DNA of 64,000 nucleotides from Flavipsychrobacter sp. (lineage in GTDB: Bacteria; Bacteroidota; Bacteroidia; Chitinophagales; Chitinophagaceae). The notes under the pieces are model-generated. The model worked only from the letters and a program-made list of their open reading frames with translations. It was not told the DNA's origin and did no database searches. The position numbers and the translations under genes were made by a program. The stretch spans positions 186,001 to 250,000 of the forward strand of contig JARLGY010000023.1 of NCBI GenBank assembly GCA_031292525.1, given 5' to 3'. Positions 25,258 through 33,725 of this stretch are shown piece by piece; the first letter of the stretch is position 1; the number at the start of each line of letters is the position of its first letter.

Positions 25258-25992
25258 TCATAAAGCACTAAGTGCAGAGCAGGCAACACCAAAAAGTGCG
25301 CCCCAAGGTCCGGCACAGATAACGCCCCAAAGTGCATAGCCTGCATCTACAGACATCCACAGTCTCCATCTGAAAGCAGGCATTGGAGTGCCATTATACC
25401 ACGGCGACTTCTCTCCTAATGCAATTTGACCATACCAATATTCTGCGCTATGAGAATATACAGCTATTCCCGCTTCAAAAAGAGTTATGCTGCTCGAAGG
25501 CAGTGTCTTATCTCCCTGTATAGTTACCAATAAACTACCAAGCTCCGATTGCACAGAGTCGTATGTTGTCGTTGTATCATTTATTATGGCTTTAATTTTA
25601 CCATAGTAATCATCTTCCGTACTCATCTTATTCGCCGTAAAGTATTTATCCAGGTCGTCGGTTGAAGTCAAACTCACAGTCTTAGATGTTACTACCGCTA
25701 ACGTATAAATATAACCAGTTGTGTCCTGACCTAAACTATCAATAAAATCGGCAGTTATAGCTGGTACAGACGAGGAACTTCTCTGTCGGGTATGTGCTAT
25801 AAAATAGTCTAATCCATTATTATGGATAGTGCCTAGCGAGTCTAAAGGATTCCCGTCATCGATCTTGGCAAGAGCAAGTTTTTTGGTAGTAGCATTTGGT
25901 TGTTTAACCGTTTCCTTATTACATGCATAAAATGTAATTGATCCTAATAACACAAGGATTACACTGATTTTAAAAATTGATTTTTTGTTCAT
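25258..25992 (-). CDS. Unknown lipoprotein with hydrophobic glycine-rich tail
   Basis: Putative lipoprotein of 244 residues without a recognised family. The signal peptide ends F-Y-A-C, with Cys near residue 24. The middle is soluble and rich in Thr, Ser and Asp. It includes P-L-D-S-L-G-T-I-H-N-N-G-L-D-Y-F (about 50-65), a pattern I associate with uncharacterised Bacteroidetes lipoproteins. The last 35 residues are hydrophobic and small-residue-rich, with W-G-V-I-C-A-G-P-W-G-A-L-F-G near the end. This resembles a glycine-zipper or class II bacteriocin-like helix. It is divergent from an XRE regulator 110 bases away, which may control it. Confidence 0.7.
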   Translation of the reverse strand: MNKKSIFKISVILVLLGSITFYACNKETVKQPNATTKKLALAKIDDGNPLDSLGTIHNNGLDYFIAHTRQRSSSSVPAITADFIDSLGQDTTGYIYTLAVVTSKTVSLTSTDDLDKYFTANKMSTEDDYYGKIKAIINDTTTTYDSVQSELGSLLVTIQGDKTLPSSSITLFEAGIAVYSHSAEYWYGQIALGEKSPWYNGTPMPAFRWRLWMSVDAGYALWGVICAGPWGALFGVACSALSAL

Positions 25993-26102
25993 AATATCAT
26001 ATTTTTATGGTTAAATACAATATTAAAGACTTAAAATTTTATTCTATAAGTAAAGCTAGTTCTAAATTATTCTACTCATGTAATATTTTATAACCCTTAA
26101 CC

Positions 26103-26468
26103 ATGGAAAATAAACATATAGGAAGTAACATAGAGCGCTTAAGACATATTAAAGGCTTAAAACAGCAAGTTCTTGCCAACCAGTTAGGTATTTCCCAGGC
26201 TGCTTTCTCAAAAATCGAAAAGTCGGAAAAAATCAGCCCAACAACGCTAAATCGAATTTCAGAATCACTAAATATCGATCAGATCATAATCGAAAATTTT
26301 GATGAGAAGATGATATTTAGATCGTTAGAATCACATTTAGCGACATCTAATGATGCAGATCTTTGTCGAATGACGACGCAAGAAATGTACGAGCAGATAA
26401 TAAATCTTGAAAGGCAAAAAAATATTTACTTAATGAATATTATCAATTCAAAAAACATAGCGATCTAA
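26103..26468 (+). CDS. XRE-family HTH transcriptional regulator
   Basis: Small DNA-binding protein of 121 residues. A Cro/cI-type helix-turn-helix covers about residues 6-62, with L-R-x-x-K-G-L-K-Q-Q-V-L-A-N-Q-L-G-I-S and S-K-I-E-K-S-E-K-I-S-P. The C-terminal half is a helical, probably dimerising tail ending in a short coiled-coil-like stretch. It has no peptidase or ligand domain. It is divergent from the unknown lipoprotein gene, so autoregulation and control of that gene are plausible. The surrounding bases are AT-rich compared with the neighbouring metabolic genes. Confidence 0.82.
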   Translation: MENKHIGSNIERLRHIKGLKQQVLANQLGISQAAFSKIEKSEKISPTTLNRISESLNIDQIIIENFDEKMIFRSLESHLATSNDADLCRMTTQEMYEQIINLERQKNIYLMNIINSKNIAI

Positions 26469-26542
26469 ATAAAGAGGGTAACTATTAATTGAATTTCGAT
26501 ATTGAAAACAGGCCAGCGTTCGGCTTAAATAAAACACTAATT

Positions 26543-26563
26543 ATATCCCCTATTGGGGGATAT
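26543..26563. promoter_or_regulatory. Inverted repeat before M28 peptidase gene
   Basis: Perfect 8-base arms ATATCCCC (26543-26550) and GGGGATAT (26556-26563) with a 5-base spacer. It lies 46 bases before the ATG at 26610 and 75 bases after the XRE stop. No T-run follows, so an operator is as likely as a terminator. Confidence 0.35.
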
Positions 26564-26609
26564 TGCACATGCATTGGGTTTTATAATTTTAGCCTGCTAC
26601 TTTTAAGGT

Positions 26610-27968
26610 ATGAAATCTCGCTTACTTCTTGCCATTCTGGCTTGCTCTGTATTCAGCGCTCATGCGCAGGACTCTTTAATGCTGCGCCGCATAGCCGATA
26701 CAGTTCTGCTTCACAGTCCATGTTATAGCAACCTGCGCGTACTCTGCAAAACCATTGGCAAGCGCATAAGCGGCTCACCGCAAGCTGCACAGGCCGTGAT
26801 ATGGGGAGAAAAAACGATGAAGGAAACCGGGGCAGACAAAGTATGGTTGCAACCGGTTGATGTACCGCATTGGGTGCGTGGCAAAGAAAAGCTGAGGCTT
26901 AAATATGGCAATAGTGTGTATCAGGATGTAACCATGCTTTCACTGGGTAATAGCTATGGTACAAACGGAAAAGTTGTAGAAGCGCAGGTTGTTATGGTAC
27001 ACGACCAGGACGAATTGAATTCCCTTCCCTCAGGCGCAGTAAAAGGCAAGATCGTATTTTTCAACTATAGGTTCCGGCAAGATATCATTAACACGTTCGA
27101 GGGCTATGGCGACGCAGTGAAGATACGTGGCTCTGCCGCAACCTGGGCGGGGAAAAAAGGTGCAGTAGGTGCTATTATCAGGTCCATATCCACCGGCGAG
27201 GATGATATACCGCATACAGGTGCCATACGTAAAGACTCTGTAAACAAAATACCGTCCGTAGCTGTCGGCAATCTTACCGCCAACAAAATGGAACAGGAAT
27301 ATGCCAAGGGCAAAATAATGGCTACGATACAATCCGACTGTAAGATGATGCCCGAACCTGTACGTTCTTACAATGTAATAGGCGAGATACTTGGGAGCGA
27401 GCACCCAGAACAGGTAATTGTAGTCGGCGGCCATCTTGATTCATGGGATGTTGGTGAAGGCGCTAATGATGACGGTTCTGGTTGCGTACAGTCTATGGAG
27501 GTGCTACGTGCCTTTAAAGCCTTAGGCATCCGGCCCAAACACACTATCCGCGCAGTATTGTTCATGAATGAAGAAAATGGCATGCGGGGCGGCCTGGCAT
27601 ACGGAGACACCGCAAAAGCACATAATGAACAGCATATACTGGCTATAGAAACAGATGCCGGCGGTTTTTCTCCACGCGGTTTGGGCCTGGAAATGCCAGA
27701 GGCAAAAAAGGAAAAAATCCGCAGCTTTGCTCCATTATTCTTACCCTATGGTGTATATGATTTCAACCAGAGCGAAGGTGGAACAGACATTAGCCCTTTA
27801 GCAAAACTAAACGTCCCACTCATGGGCTTGCTGCCAGACCCTCAACGTTACTTCGATCTACACCATACCAATAACGACGTATTTGAGAACGTCAACCATC
27901 GCGAACTGAAATTGGGCGCAACCACATTGGCGCAGATCATATACCTGGTAGATGAGCATGGGCTTTAA
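26610..27968 (+). CDS. M28-family secreted carboxypeptidase Q-like metallopeptidase
   Basis: Secreted zinc peptidase of 452 residues resembling plasma glutamate carboxypeptidase (CPQ). The signal peptide ends A-H-A before Q-D. A PA-type insert occupies about 110-240. The M28 core shows V-G-G-H-L-D-S-W-D (H275, D277), the N-D-D-G-S-G zinc site, F-M-N-E-E-N-G-M-R-G-G with catalytic and zinc glutamates, and E-T-D-A-G-G-F. Near the end, H-H-T-N-N-D supplies the last zinc histidine. It should release amino acids or dipeptides from peptides. An oligopeptide permease gene follows 56 bases downstream, suggesting a peptide scavenging unit. Confidence 0.87.
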   Translation: MKSRLLLAILACSVFSAHAQDSLMLRRIADTVLLHSPCYSNLRVLCKTIGKRISGSPQAAQAVIWGEKTMKETGADKVWLQPVDVPHWVRGKEKLRLKYGNSVYQDVTMLSLGNSYGTNGKVVEAQVVMVHDQDELNSLPSGAVKGKIVFFNYRFRQDIINTFEGYGDAVKIRGSAATWAGKKGAVGAIIRSISTGEDDIPHTGAIRKDSVNKIPSVAVGNLTANKMEQEYAKGKIMATIQSDCKMMPEPVRSYNVIGEILGSEHPEQVIVVGGHLDSWDVGEGANDDGSGCVQSMEVLRAFKALGIRPKHTIRAVLFMNEENGMRGGLAYGDTAKAHNEQHILAIETDAGGFSPRGLGLEMPEAKKEKIRSFAPLFLPYGVYDFNQSEGGTDISPLAKLNVPLMGLLPDPQRYFDLHHTNNDVFENVNHRELKLGATTLAQIIYLVDEHGL

Positions 27969-28024
27969 TTATTGTAGTCTTTCTGCCTTTTCTTTGTGAA
28001 CTTAGTAGTTAAAATATAAACTAA

Positions 28025-29140
28025 GTGAGTTACAGCGCACCATCATCGGTATTACAGAAGTTGCTTCAGCGGCCTTCTGCTATCGTTGCGCTCACCATCA
28101 TCACGCTCACCAGTCTGGTAGCTATATTTGCTTATGTACTGGCCCCAGACAATACCCCGGCAGGGAATACCCTTATTGTGGAACTAAGCGCTCGTCCTCC
28201 TGGCTTCACAAAACAGTTATTATATCTGCCTGCCCGGCAGGTGGCAATGCCTCCAAAAGCCACCCGGTGGTTCAGCGGTACACCTGCCGCCTTCAAGGCA
28301 GTACCTATCAATGGCTACCAATTCAGCAACAATAGCCTTGTTGTATATCATTATATCGACGATGGCCTGCAGGACACCCTCACATATACGAACAAACAAC
28401 TCCTATCTCCAGGCCAGCTTACTGCAACAATAGCACAGCAACAGGCAGCTATTCAACAGCTCATCAGGCCGCGCACCTTCTACCTCGGCACAGACCGTTA
28501 TGGTCGCGATATACTCTCACGCCTCCTCATCGGCGCACGGGTGAGCCTTGCAGTAGGTTTTGTAGCAGTGTTCTTGTCACTAACTATTGGCATACTACTC
28601 GGTTGCATTGCCGGCTACTATGGAGGCGCTGTAGACAATATGGTCATGTACCTCATCAATATACTATGGGCTATGCCTACCCTATTGCTTGTATTTGCCA
28701 TCACCCTTACTATCGGCAAGGGCTTCTGGGAGATATTTGTGGCTATTGGCCTCACCATGTGGGTAGGTGCTGCACGCCTCATACGCGGTCAGGTACTCGT
28801 CCTTCGCGAAATGGAATACATTACGGCCGCCAAAGCATTGGGCCTTGGTGACATGCGTATTATCTTCAGGCACATATTGCCTAATATCGCCGGCCCTATT
28901 ATGGTAATTGCCGCAAGCAATTTTGCTGCTGCTATACTTATAGAAGCAGGACTAAGTTTCCTGGGCATTGGTGTCCAACCACCACAACCATCCTGGGGAC
29001 TCATGATTAAAGAGCATTACAGCTTCCTGCTCACTAACCGCCTATTGCTCGCACTTATTCCCGGCATCGCCATTATGTTACTGGTTTACGCCTTCAATAT
29101 ACTGGGCAATGGTCTTCGTGATGCACTAGACACCAGGTAG
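28025..29140 (+). CDS. OppC/DppC-type peptide ABC transporter permease
   Basis: Inner membrane permease of 371 residues. It has one N-terminal helix (about 16-38), an unusually long periplasmic segment (about 40-150), and a MetI-type transmembrane domain with five helices (about 170-365). The EAA loop E-Y-I-T-A-A-K-A-L-G-L-G-D near 259-271 contacts the ATPase. Y-L-G-T-D-R-Y-G-R-D-I-L-S-R is the OppC signature. The start is GTG. The partner OppB and a binding protein are not adjacent; a fused OppD-OppF ATPase lies at 52.2-53.9 kb. It may be co-transcribed with the upstream M28 peptidase. Confidence 0.87.
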   Translation: MSYSAPSSVLQKLLQRPSAIVALTIITLTSLVAIFAYVLAPDNTPAGNTLIVELSARPPGFTKQLLYLPARQVAMPPKATRWFSGTPAAFKAVPINGYQFSNNSLVVYHYIDDGLQDTLTYTNKQLLSPGQLTATIAQQQAAIQQLIRPRTFYLGTDRYGRDILSRLLIGARVSLAVGFVAVFLSLTIGILLGCIAGYYGGAVDNMVMYLINILWAMPTLLLVFAITLTIGKGFWEIFVAIGLTMWVGAARLIRGQVLVLREMEYITAAKALGLGDMRIIFRHILPNIAGPIMVIAASNFAAAILIEAGLSFLGIGVQPPQPSWGLMIKEHYSFLLTNRLLLALIPGIAIMLLVYAFNILGNGLRDALDTR

Positions 29141-29265
29141 CCAAGCCTGTTCAAAGCACGTGTACTTGTGGCGCAAAAACCAACTTGTTTTTGTGCTCAA
29201 TTTGCACTTTTAATATACCTGCCAAAATCCATACCTTTAATACAACTTCTTCATAAGTCACCACT

Positions 29266-30546
29266 ATGAACAATGAAAAACCGGCTCGCAAAGTAGCCCT
29301 CATAGGATATAATCGCATTCCATTCGCACATCAGAATACCAATTACACCGAAGTAGGCAATATCGACATGATGTCGGCGGCGCTTAATGGGCTAATAGAA
29401 AGGTATAACCTTCAAGGGCAACTATTGGGCGAGGTAGCCGGTGGGGCTGTTATAAAACACACCCGCGAGGTGAATATGATGCGCGAATGCATCATGAATA
29501 CCGCTTTAGATCCTGCTACTGCTGCCTGCGATATACAGCAGGCCTGCAATACAGGCGTAGAAGCTGCTATTTATATTGCCAATAAAATTGCTTTGGGTCA
29601 AATTGAAGTCGGTATAGCCGGTGGCGTTGACTCTGCGAGCAATGTCCCACTGGTATTAGACGAGCACCTCCGTACAACCTTGTTGGCATTGCGAAGGGCA
29701 AAAACTGTAGGAGAAACCATTAAACAATTCTTAAAAATAAGATTCAAAGACCTTCACCCTGTGGCGCCCGAAAATGTAGAACCTCGCACTGGCCTTTCTA
29801 TGGGTGGTCATACCGAGATCACAGCAAAGTATTATGGCATCACTCGCGAAGAACAGGATAAATATGCACTCGAAAGCCATCAGAAAATGGCAAGGGCCTA
29901 CGATGCGGGCTTCTTCAATGGTATGCTAACCCCTTACATGGGTCTCGACCACGACAATAACCTGCGCCGCGATACCAGCCTGGAAAAACTGGGTCGGTTG
30001 AAACCTGCTTTCGACAAACAGAATGGCACACTTACAGCAGGCAATTCATCCCCACTTACCGATGGTGCATCTTGCATACTGCTGGCAAGCGAAGATTGGG
30101 CCCAAGCACATAATTTACCCGTATTGGCCTACATCACCTTTGCCGAAGTAGCCGCAATAGAATATGTACAAAACAGGCACAACTTGCTCTTGTCTCCTGT
30201 TTACGCAGCCGATAGGATGCTAAAAAAAGCTGGGCTTACACTACAGGATTTTGACTTTTACGAGATACACGAAGCCTTCGCAGCACAGGTTCTGGCTATA
30301 CTCAAAATATGGGAAAGCCCCGATCTGATGCAGCAGTTTGGCATAGACCACGCCCTCGGCAGCATAGACCCAACAAAACTCAATGTTAATGGCAGCAGCC
30401 TTGCTGCTGGTCATCCTTTTGCAGCTACAGGCGGTCGGGTACTGGCTACCATGGCTAAGCTGTTGCACGAAAAAGGAAGTGGCCGTGGCTTTATATCTGT
30501 ATGCGCCGCGGGTGGCCAGGGCGTAACTATGATAATGGAAAGGTGA
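29266..30546 (+). CDS. Acetyl-CoA C-acyltransferase (thiolase family)
   Basis: Thiolase of 426 residues, probably the thiolytic step of fatty acid beta-oxidation (FadI-like). The catalytic Cys is in Q-Q-A-C-N-T-G (C94), the His in Y-E-I-H-E-A-F-A (H335), and the second Cys in C-A-A-G-G-Q-G (C413). G-L-S-M-G-G-H-T-E-I-T near 180-190 and A-G-H-P-F-A-A-T-G-G-R near 385-395 are also typical. The length fits FadI/trifunctional-beta type (about 430) better than AtoB (about 393). It has no beta-oxidation neighbours here; the next gene is a convergent oxidoreductase. Confidence 0.87.
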   Translation: MNNEKPARKVALIGYNRIPFAHQNTNYTEVGNIDMMSAALNGLIERYNLQGQLLGEVAGGAVIKHTREVNMMRECIMNTALDPATAACDIQQACNTGVEAAIYIANKIALGQIEVGIAGGVDSASNVPLVLDEHLRTTLLALRRAKTVGETIKQFLKIRFKDLHPVAPENVEPRTGLSMGGHTEITAKYYGITREEQDKYALESHQKMARAYDAGFFNGMLTPYMGLDHDNNLRRDTSLEKLGRLKPAFDKQNGTLTAGNSSPLTDGASCILLASEDWAQAHNLPVLAYITFAEVAAIEYVQNRHNLLLSPVYAADRMLKKAGLTLQDFDFYEIHEAFAAQVLAILKIWESPDLMQQFGIDHALGSIDPTKLNVNGSSLAAGHPFAATGGRVLATMAKLLHEKGSGRGFISVCAAGGQGVTMIMER

Positions 30547-30565
30547 GTAATTTATATACTCACCT
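30541..30565. terminator. Weak hairpin between convergent thiolase and oxidoreductase genes
   Basis: Perfect 9-base arms (30541-30549, 30557-30565) with a 7-base loop. The thiolase stop codon is inside the left arm. No T-run follows on either strand, so terminator function is uncertain. Confidence 0.35.
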
Positions 30566-30585
30566 CCCGCAAAAGCACACCTATA

Positions 30586-31554
30586 TTATATTACTATTAC
30601 CAAACGTTTCCCCGCACCTACATCCTGGTTCCAGGCAGCTTCTACATCTTCCAGCTTCGCCGTAACAGTATCTATTTTAAGTTTCCCATCTCCCGCCAGT
30701 TGCAGCATTTCGGGCAGTACCTCTGTAAACAATGCTTGCATTTCATGTTTGGGTATACTGCCTAGGCCTGAGCCTGATATCTGTATATCAGAACTTCTGA
30801 GCACCGCAGAAGATAGTTGTATGGTGTCTCCAGCCATCCCGCCCACGGTAACTATTCTCACCCTATGGGTTGTCCCTCCCACACCTAGCAGTGAAGCTAG
30901 CACAAGTTCTGCCGGATGTCCCCATATATAATCTATCACCACATCAATTGGTGTACTTGTGTGTATTTCCTTCAGCCGCTTCATTATTTGCTCATCATCT
31001 CCCTTTAGAGAAATGATCTCATCTGCCCCTAACTGCAACAGTTGCTCCAGGGCTTCCTGGTTTCTCCCAGTAGCAATTACCTTCTTGGCGCCATAATGCT
31101 TGGCTATCTGCACCGCAACCATACCGGTAACCCCCGTTGCTCCATTTATCAATACTGTTTCTCCGGCTTTTATTCCTGCCCTGAAGCGCAATGCTGCTGC
31201 GGCCCCTAAAACGGCATTAGGTAGTGCTGCCGCAGTAACATCATCAATATGATCAGGCAATTTCACATAACTATGCTTATTAACTATAGCCTTCTCTGCT
31301 ATCATGCCCGTTATCCCCATTGCATATACGCGGGTGCCATCTTCCAGCACACCAACCCCATCTATACCCACAACTATCGGGTCTTTCAGCTGCGAGGCTG
31401 AATAATGGCTGCCACTTGCCCTGCTTTTGTCCAGGTTTTTCACTGCAGCAGTCTTCATAGATATCACTACTTGGTCATCATTCGCTGCAATAGGATCAGG
31501 AAAATCTCCATATCGGGGTGCCTCCCCAAGCTGGTGTAATATGGCTGCTTTCAT
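30586..31554 (-). CDS. Zinc-free quinone oxidoreductase, MDR superfamily
   Basis: NADPH-dependent medium-chain dehydrogenase/reductase of 322 residues. The GroES-like N-terminal half contains V-G-I-D-G-V-G-V near 65-72. The nucleotide-binding half has V-L-I-N-G-A-T-G-V-T-G-M-V-A-V-Q-I-A-K, the Rossmann motif. It then has K-K-V-I-A-T-G-R-N near 178-186, where the Arg favours NADPH. Zinc-ligand cysteines of alcohol dehydrogenases are absent, so a quinone or enone reductase is the best call. It stands alone on the minus strand. Exact substrate unknown. Confidence 0.82.
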   Translation of the reverse strand: MKAAILHQLGEAPRYGDFPDPIAANDDQVVISMKTAAVKNLDKSRASGSHYSASQLKDPIVVGIDGVGVLEDGTRVYAMGITGMIAEKAIVNKHSYVKLPDHIDDVTAAALPNAVLGAAAALRFRAGIKAGETVLINGATGVTGMVAVQIAKHYGAKKVIATGRNQEALEQLLQLGADEIISLKGDDEQIMKRLKEIHTSTPIDVVIDYIWGHPAELVLASLLGVGGTTHRVRIVTVGGMAGDTIQLSSAVLRSSDIQISGSGLGSIPKHEMQALFTEVLPEMLQLAGDGKLKIDTVTAKLEDVEAAWNQDVGAGKRLVIVI

Positions 31555-31751
31555 ACTATATATCTTTCAAACAAAAGTAATGGTAGTTTGCCATTCAGCG
31601 TGTTGTATAGACAACTAATCATATTCAAAGGCAAATACATTAAACAAAATAAACACATCAACACTCCCATGTTTATAAGTTTCACATTACCCCAAGGTTA
31701 AGAAATTATTAATTCCTTTCATTTTTTTAGGTTAAACAGGTCAATGCACAA

Positions 31752-31759
31752 TACATTTG
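31752..31759 (+). promoter_or_regulatory. Candidate -7 box for the phosphate transport pair
   Basis: TACATTTG matches TAnnTTTG, 34 bases before the ATG of the DUF47 gene. It lies in a 240-bp AT-rich divergent spacer. Confidence 0.45.
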
Positions 31760-31793
31760 CCACCCAATGTTATCGTTTCTTTAATTAATTGTT

Positions 31794-32441
31794 ATGCCAT
31801 TCAGTTCTATAGTCAAATTTTTTATGCCCAAGGATAGGGTATTTTATGGCCTTTTTGAAGATGTTTCCGCTACTTTGATCAGCATGGGCGAAGTATTTTC
31901 AAAAGCTGTAAACGAACCCGATATGGCTATCAGGGAGAAACTGCTTAAAAGCCTGGAAAACCTCGAGCATAAGAATGATGACACCACACATTCTATTTTC
32001 GTAGAGTTGGGTCGCAACTTCATCACTCCGTTCGACAGGGAAGATATTCACTATCTCGCCACCTCGCTTGATGATGTGGCTGATTATATTTGGGGTGCGG
32101 CAAAACGCATGGTCAACTACCAGATAATGGATGAAGACGTTACACTACACGGTTTTGCTGATGTTATACTTAAATCCATCTATGCACTCAACACCTGTGT
32201 TCGTGGCCTGCGCGATATGAAAGATCTGCGCGCCATCACCAGTGCATGTGTACTCATCAATAGTCTTGAAAACGACAGTGATGACATGCTGGACAAAGCC
32301 ATGATGGAATTATTCAACTCACAACTCAGCGCAGTCGAGATCATTAAAAAGAAAGACTTATACCAGATGTTGGAAACCGTGACTGACAAATGTGAAGACG
32401 CGGCCAACGCCATCGAATCCATCATTATAAAATACGCCTAA
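31794..32441 (+). CDS. DUF47/PhoU-like phosphate transport regulator
   Basis: Soluble all-helical protein of 215 residues of the DUF47 (TIGR00153) family, related to PhoU. Conserved features include the F-F-M-P-K-D-R-V-F-Y-G-L-F opening and the D-R-E-D-I-H-Y-L-A-T-S-L-D-D-V-A-D metal-binding helix near 80-96. A second repeat has K-C-E-D-A-A-N-A-I-E near the C terminus. These Asp/Glu-rich helices bind metal clusters in PhoU relatives. It lies 15 bases upstream of the PiT transporter, the standard pairing in which DUF47 modulates phosphate uptake. Confidence 0.87.
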   Translation: MPFSSIVKFFMPKDRVFYGLFEDVSATLISMGEVFSKAVNEPDMAIREKLLKSLENLEHKNDDTTHSIFVELGRNFITPFDREDIHYLATSLDDVADYIWGAAKRMVNYQIMDEDVTLHGFADVILKSIYALNTCVRGLRDMKDLRAITSACVLINSLENDSDDMLDKAMMELFNSQLSAVEIIKKKDLYQMLETVTDKCEDAANAIESIIIKYA

Positions 32442-32456
32442 CCGACCTCTTTTATC

Positions 32457-33653
32457 ATGACGGTTTTCCTGCTTGTTATTATTGCATTTGCACTTATTTT
32501 CGATTTCATTAATGGCTTTCACGATGCTGCTAATTCTATAGCAACCATCGTATCTACTAAGGTACTAACGCCTTTCCAGGCAGTGCTTTGGGCCGCATTA
32601 TTCAATTTTGTGGCATTCTTCATCTTTAAAGATCATGGTGTCGCCAATACTATTGCCAAAACGGTACATGAAGATTTCATTACCCTCCCTGTCATCCTAT
32701 GCGGATTGCTCGCTGCAATAACATGGAACTTGCTTACCTGGTGGTATGGCATACCATCTAGTTCATCGCATACGCTTATAGGGGGCTTTGCGGGCGCAGC
32801 CATTGCACATGCAGGCATGCATTCCATTAACCCTGACCCAATTCTTAAAACAGTACTATTTATTGTTGTCGCCCCACTCATTGGCATGTTTATGGCATTC
32901 GTTATTTCGCTATGGTTCATCAATGCGTTTAAAAAGAGCCCATATCCCAAGCTGGTATCGCTTTCCATCATTGCGCTTACTGTTTTCCTCGTTTCGAGAG
33001 CGTTAGAAACTGACCCCACAAAACTGAAAGGACATTTCAGCAGCAACGTCATAAATATCATATTGGATCCCAAAAACCTTAAATGGCTCTTGCTGGGAAC
33101 AATCGCCATTGTGATGAGCGTATTTACGCTCTTCCTCAGCAGTCTCAACATGGCGCAGTCCACCAAGTGGTTCAAACGTTTACAGCTGGTTTCCTCTGCG
33201 GCCTTTAGTATTGGCCATGGCGGTAACGATGCCCAGAAAGTAATGGGTATTATCACTGTAGCATTGATTGCCTCTCATAACATCAAAACTTTTGCCGAGA
33301 TGCCTATATGGGTCCCTTTGGCTTGCTATTCTGCCATAAGCCTGGGCACACTTAGCGGTGGTTGGAAGATCATCAAAACAATGGGTACACGCATTACCAA
33401 AGTTACCCCCTTCGAAGGTGTAGCTGCTGAAACTGCAGGTGCATTCACATTGTTCCTTACCGAAAATCTTAAAATACCTGTGAGTACCACTCATACTATT
33501 ACCGGCTCTATAATTGGCGTAGGTGCCACTAAAAGGCTTTCTGCTGTTCGCTGGGGTGTTACTATCAATTTGCTTTGGGCATGGATACTTACCATACCCG
33601 TAAGCGCCCTTATCGCAGCAGGCGTTTATGGCATTTTCAGTTTATTCATGTAG
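32457..33653 (+). CDS. pit: Inorganic phosphate transporter, PiT family
   Basis: Inner membrane cation-coupled low-affinity phosphate transporter of 398 residues with about 10-11 helices. Both internal-repeat signatures are present. F-D-F-I-N-G-F-H-D-A-A-N-S-I-A lies near 15-30. I-G-H-G-G-N-D-A-Q-K lies near 252-261. The P-S-S-S-S-H-T-L-I-G-G segment near 99-109 and P-V-S-T-T-H-T-I-T-G-S near 341-351 are the repeated phosphate-binding parts. It forms an operon with the DUF47 gene. No Pst or Pho regulator genes are nearby. Confidence 0.92.
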   Translation: MTVFLLVIIAFALIFDFINGFHDAANSIATIVSTKVLTPFQAVLWAALFNFVAFFIFKDHGVANTIAKTVHEDFITLPVILCGLLAAITWNLLTWWYGIPSSSSHTLIGGFAGAAIAHAGMHSINPDPILKTVLFIVVAPLIGMFMAFVISLWFINAFKKSPYPKLVSLSIIALTVFLVSRALETDPTKLKGHFSSNVINIILDPKNLKWLLLGTIAIVMSVFTLFLSSLNMAQSTKWFKRLQLVSSAAFSIGHGGNDAQKVMGIITVALIASHNIKTFAEMPIWVPLACYSAISLGTLSGGWKIIKTMGTRITKVTPFEGVAAETAGAFTLFLTENLKIPVSTTHTITGSIIGVGATKRLSAVRWGVTINLLWAWILTIPVSALIAAGVYGIFSLFM

Positions 33654-33725
33654 CCCTAATTAAAGAAGAAATAATTCTCATTCACCACTCATCGCATTAT
33701 CTTTATCTGGATGAATGCAGGAATT

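Noticed and set aside
32633-33256. Long minus-strand frame opposite the PiT transporter
   Set aside because: The transporter has both PiT repeats; the opposite frame is a shadow caused by codon bias.
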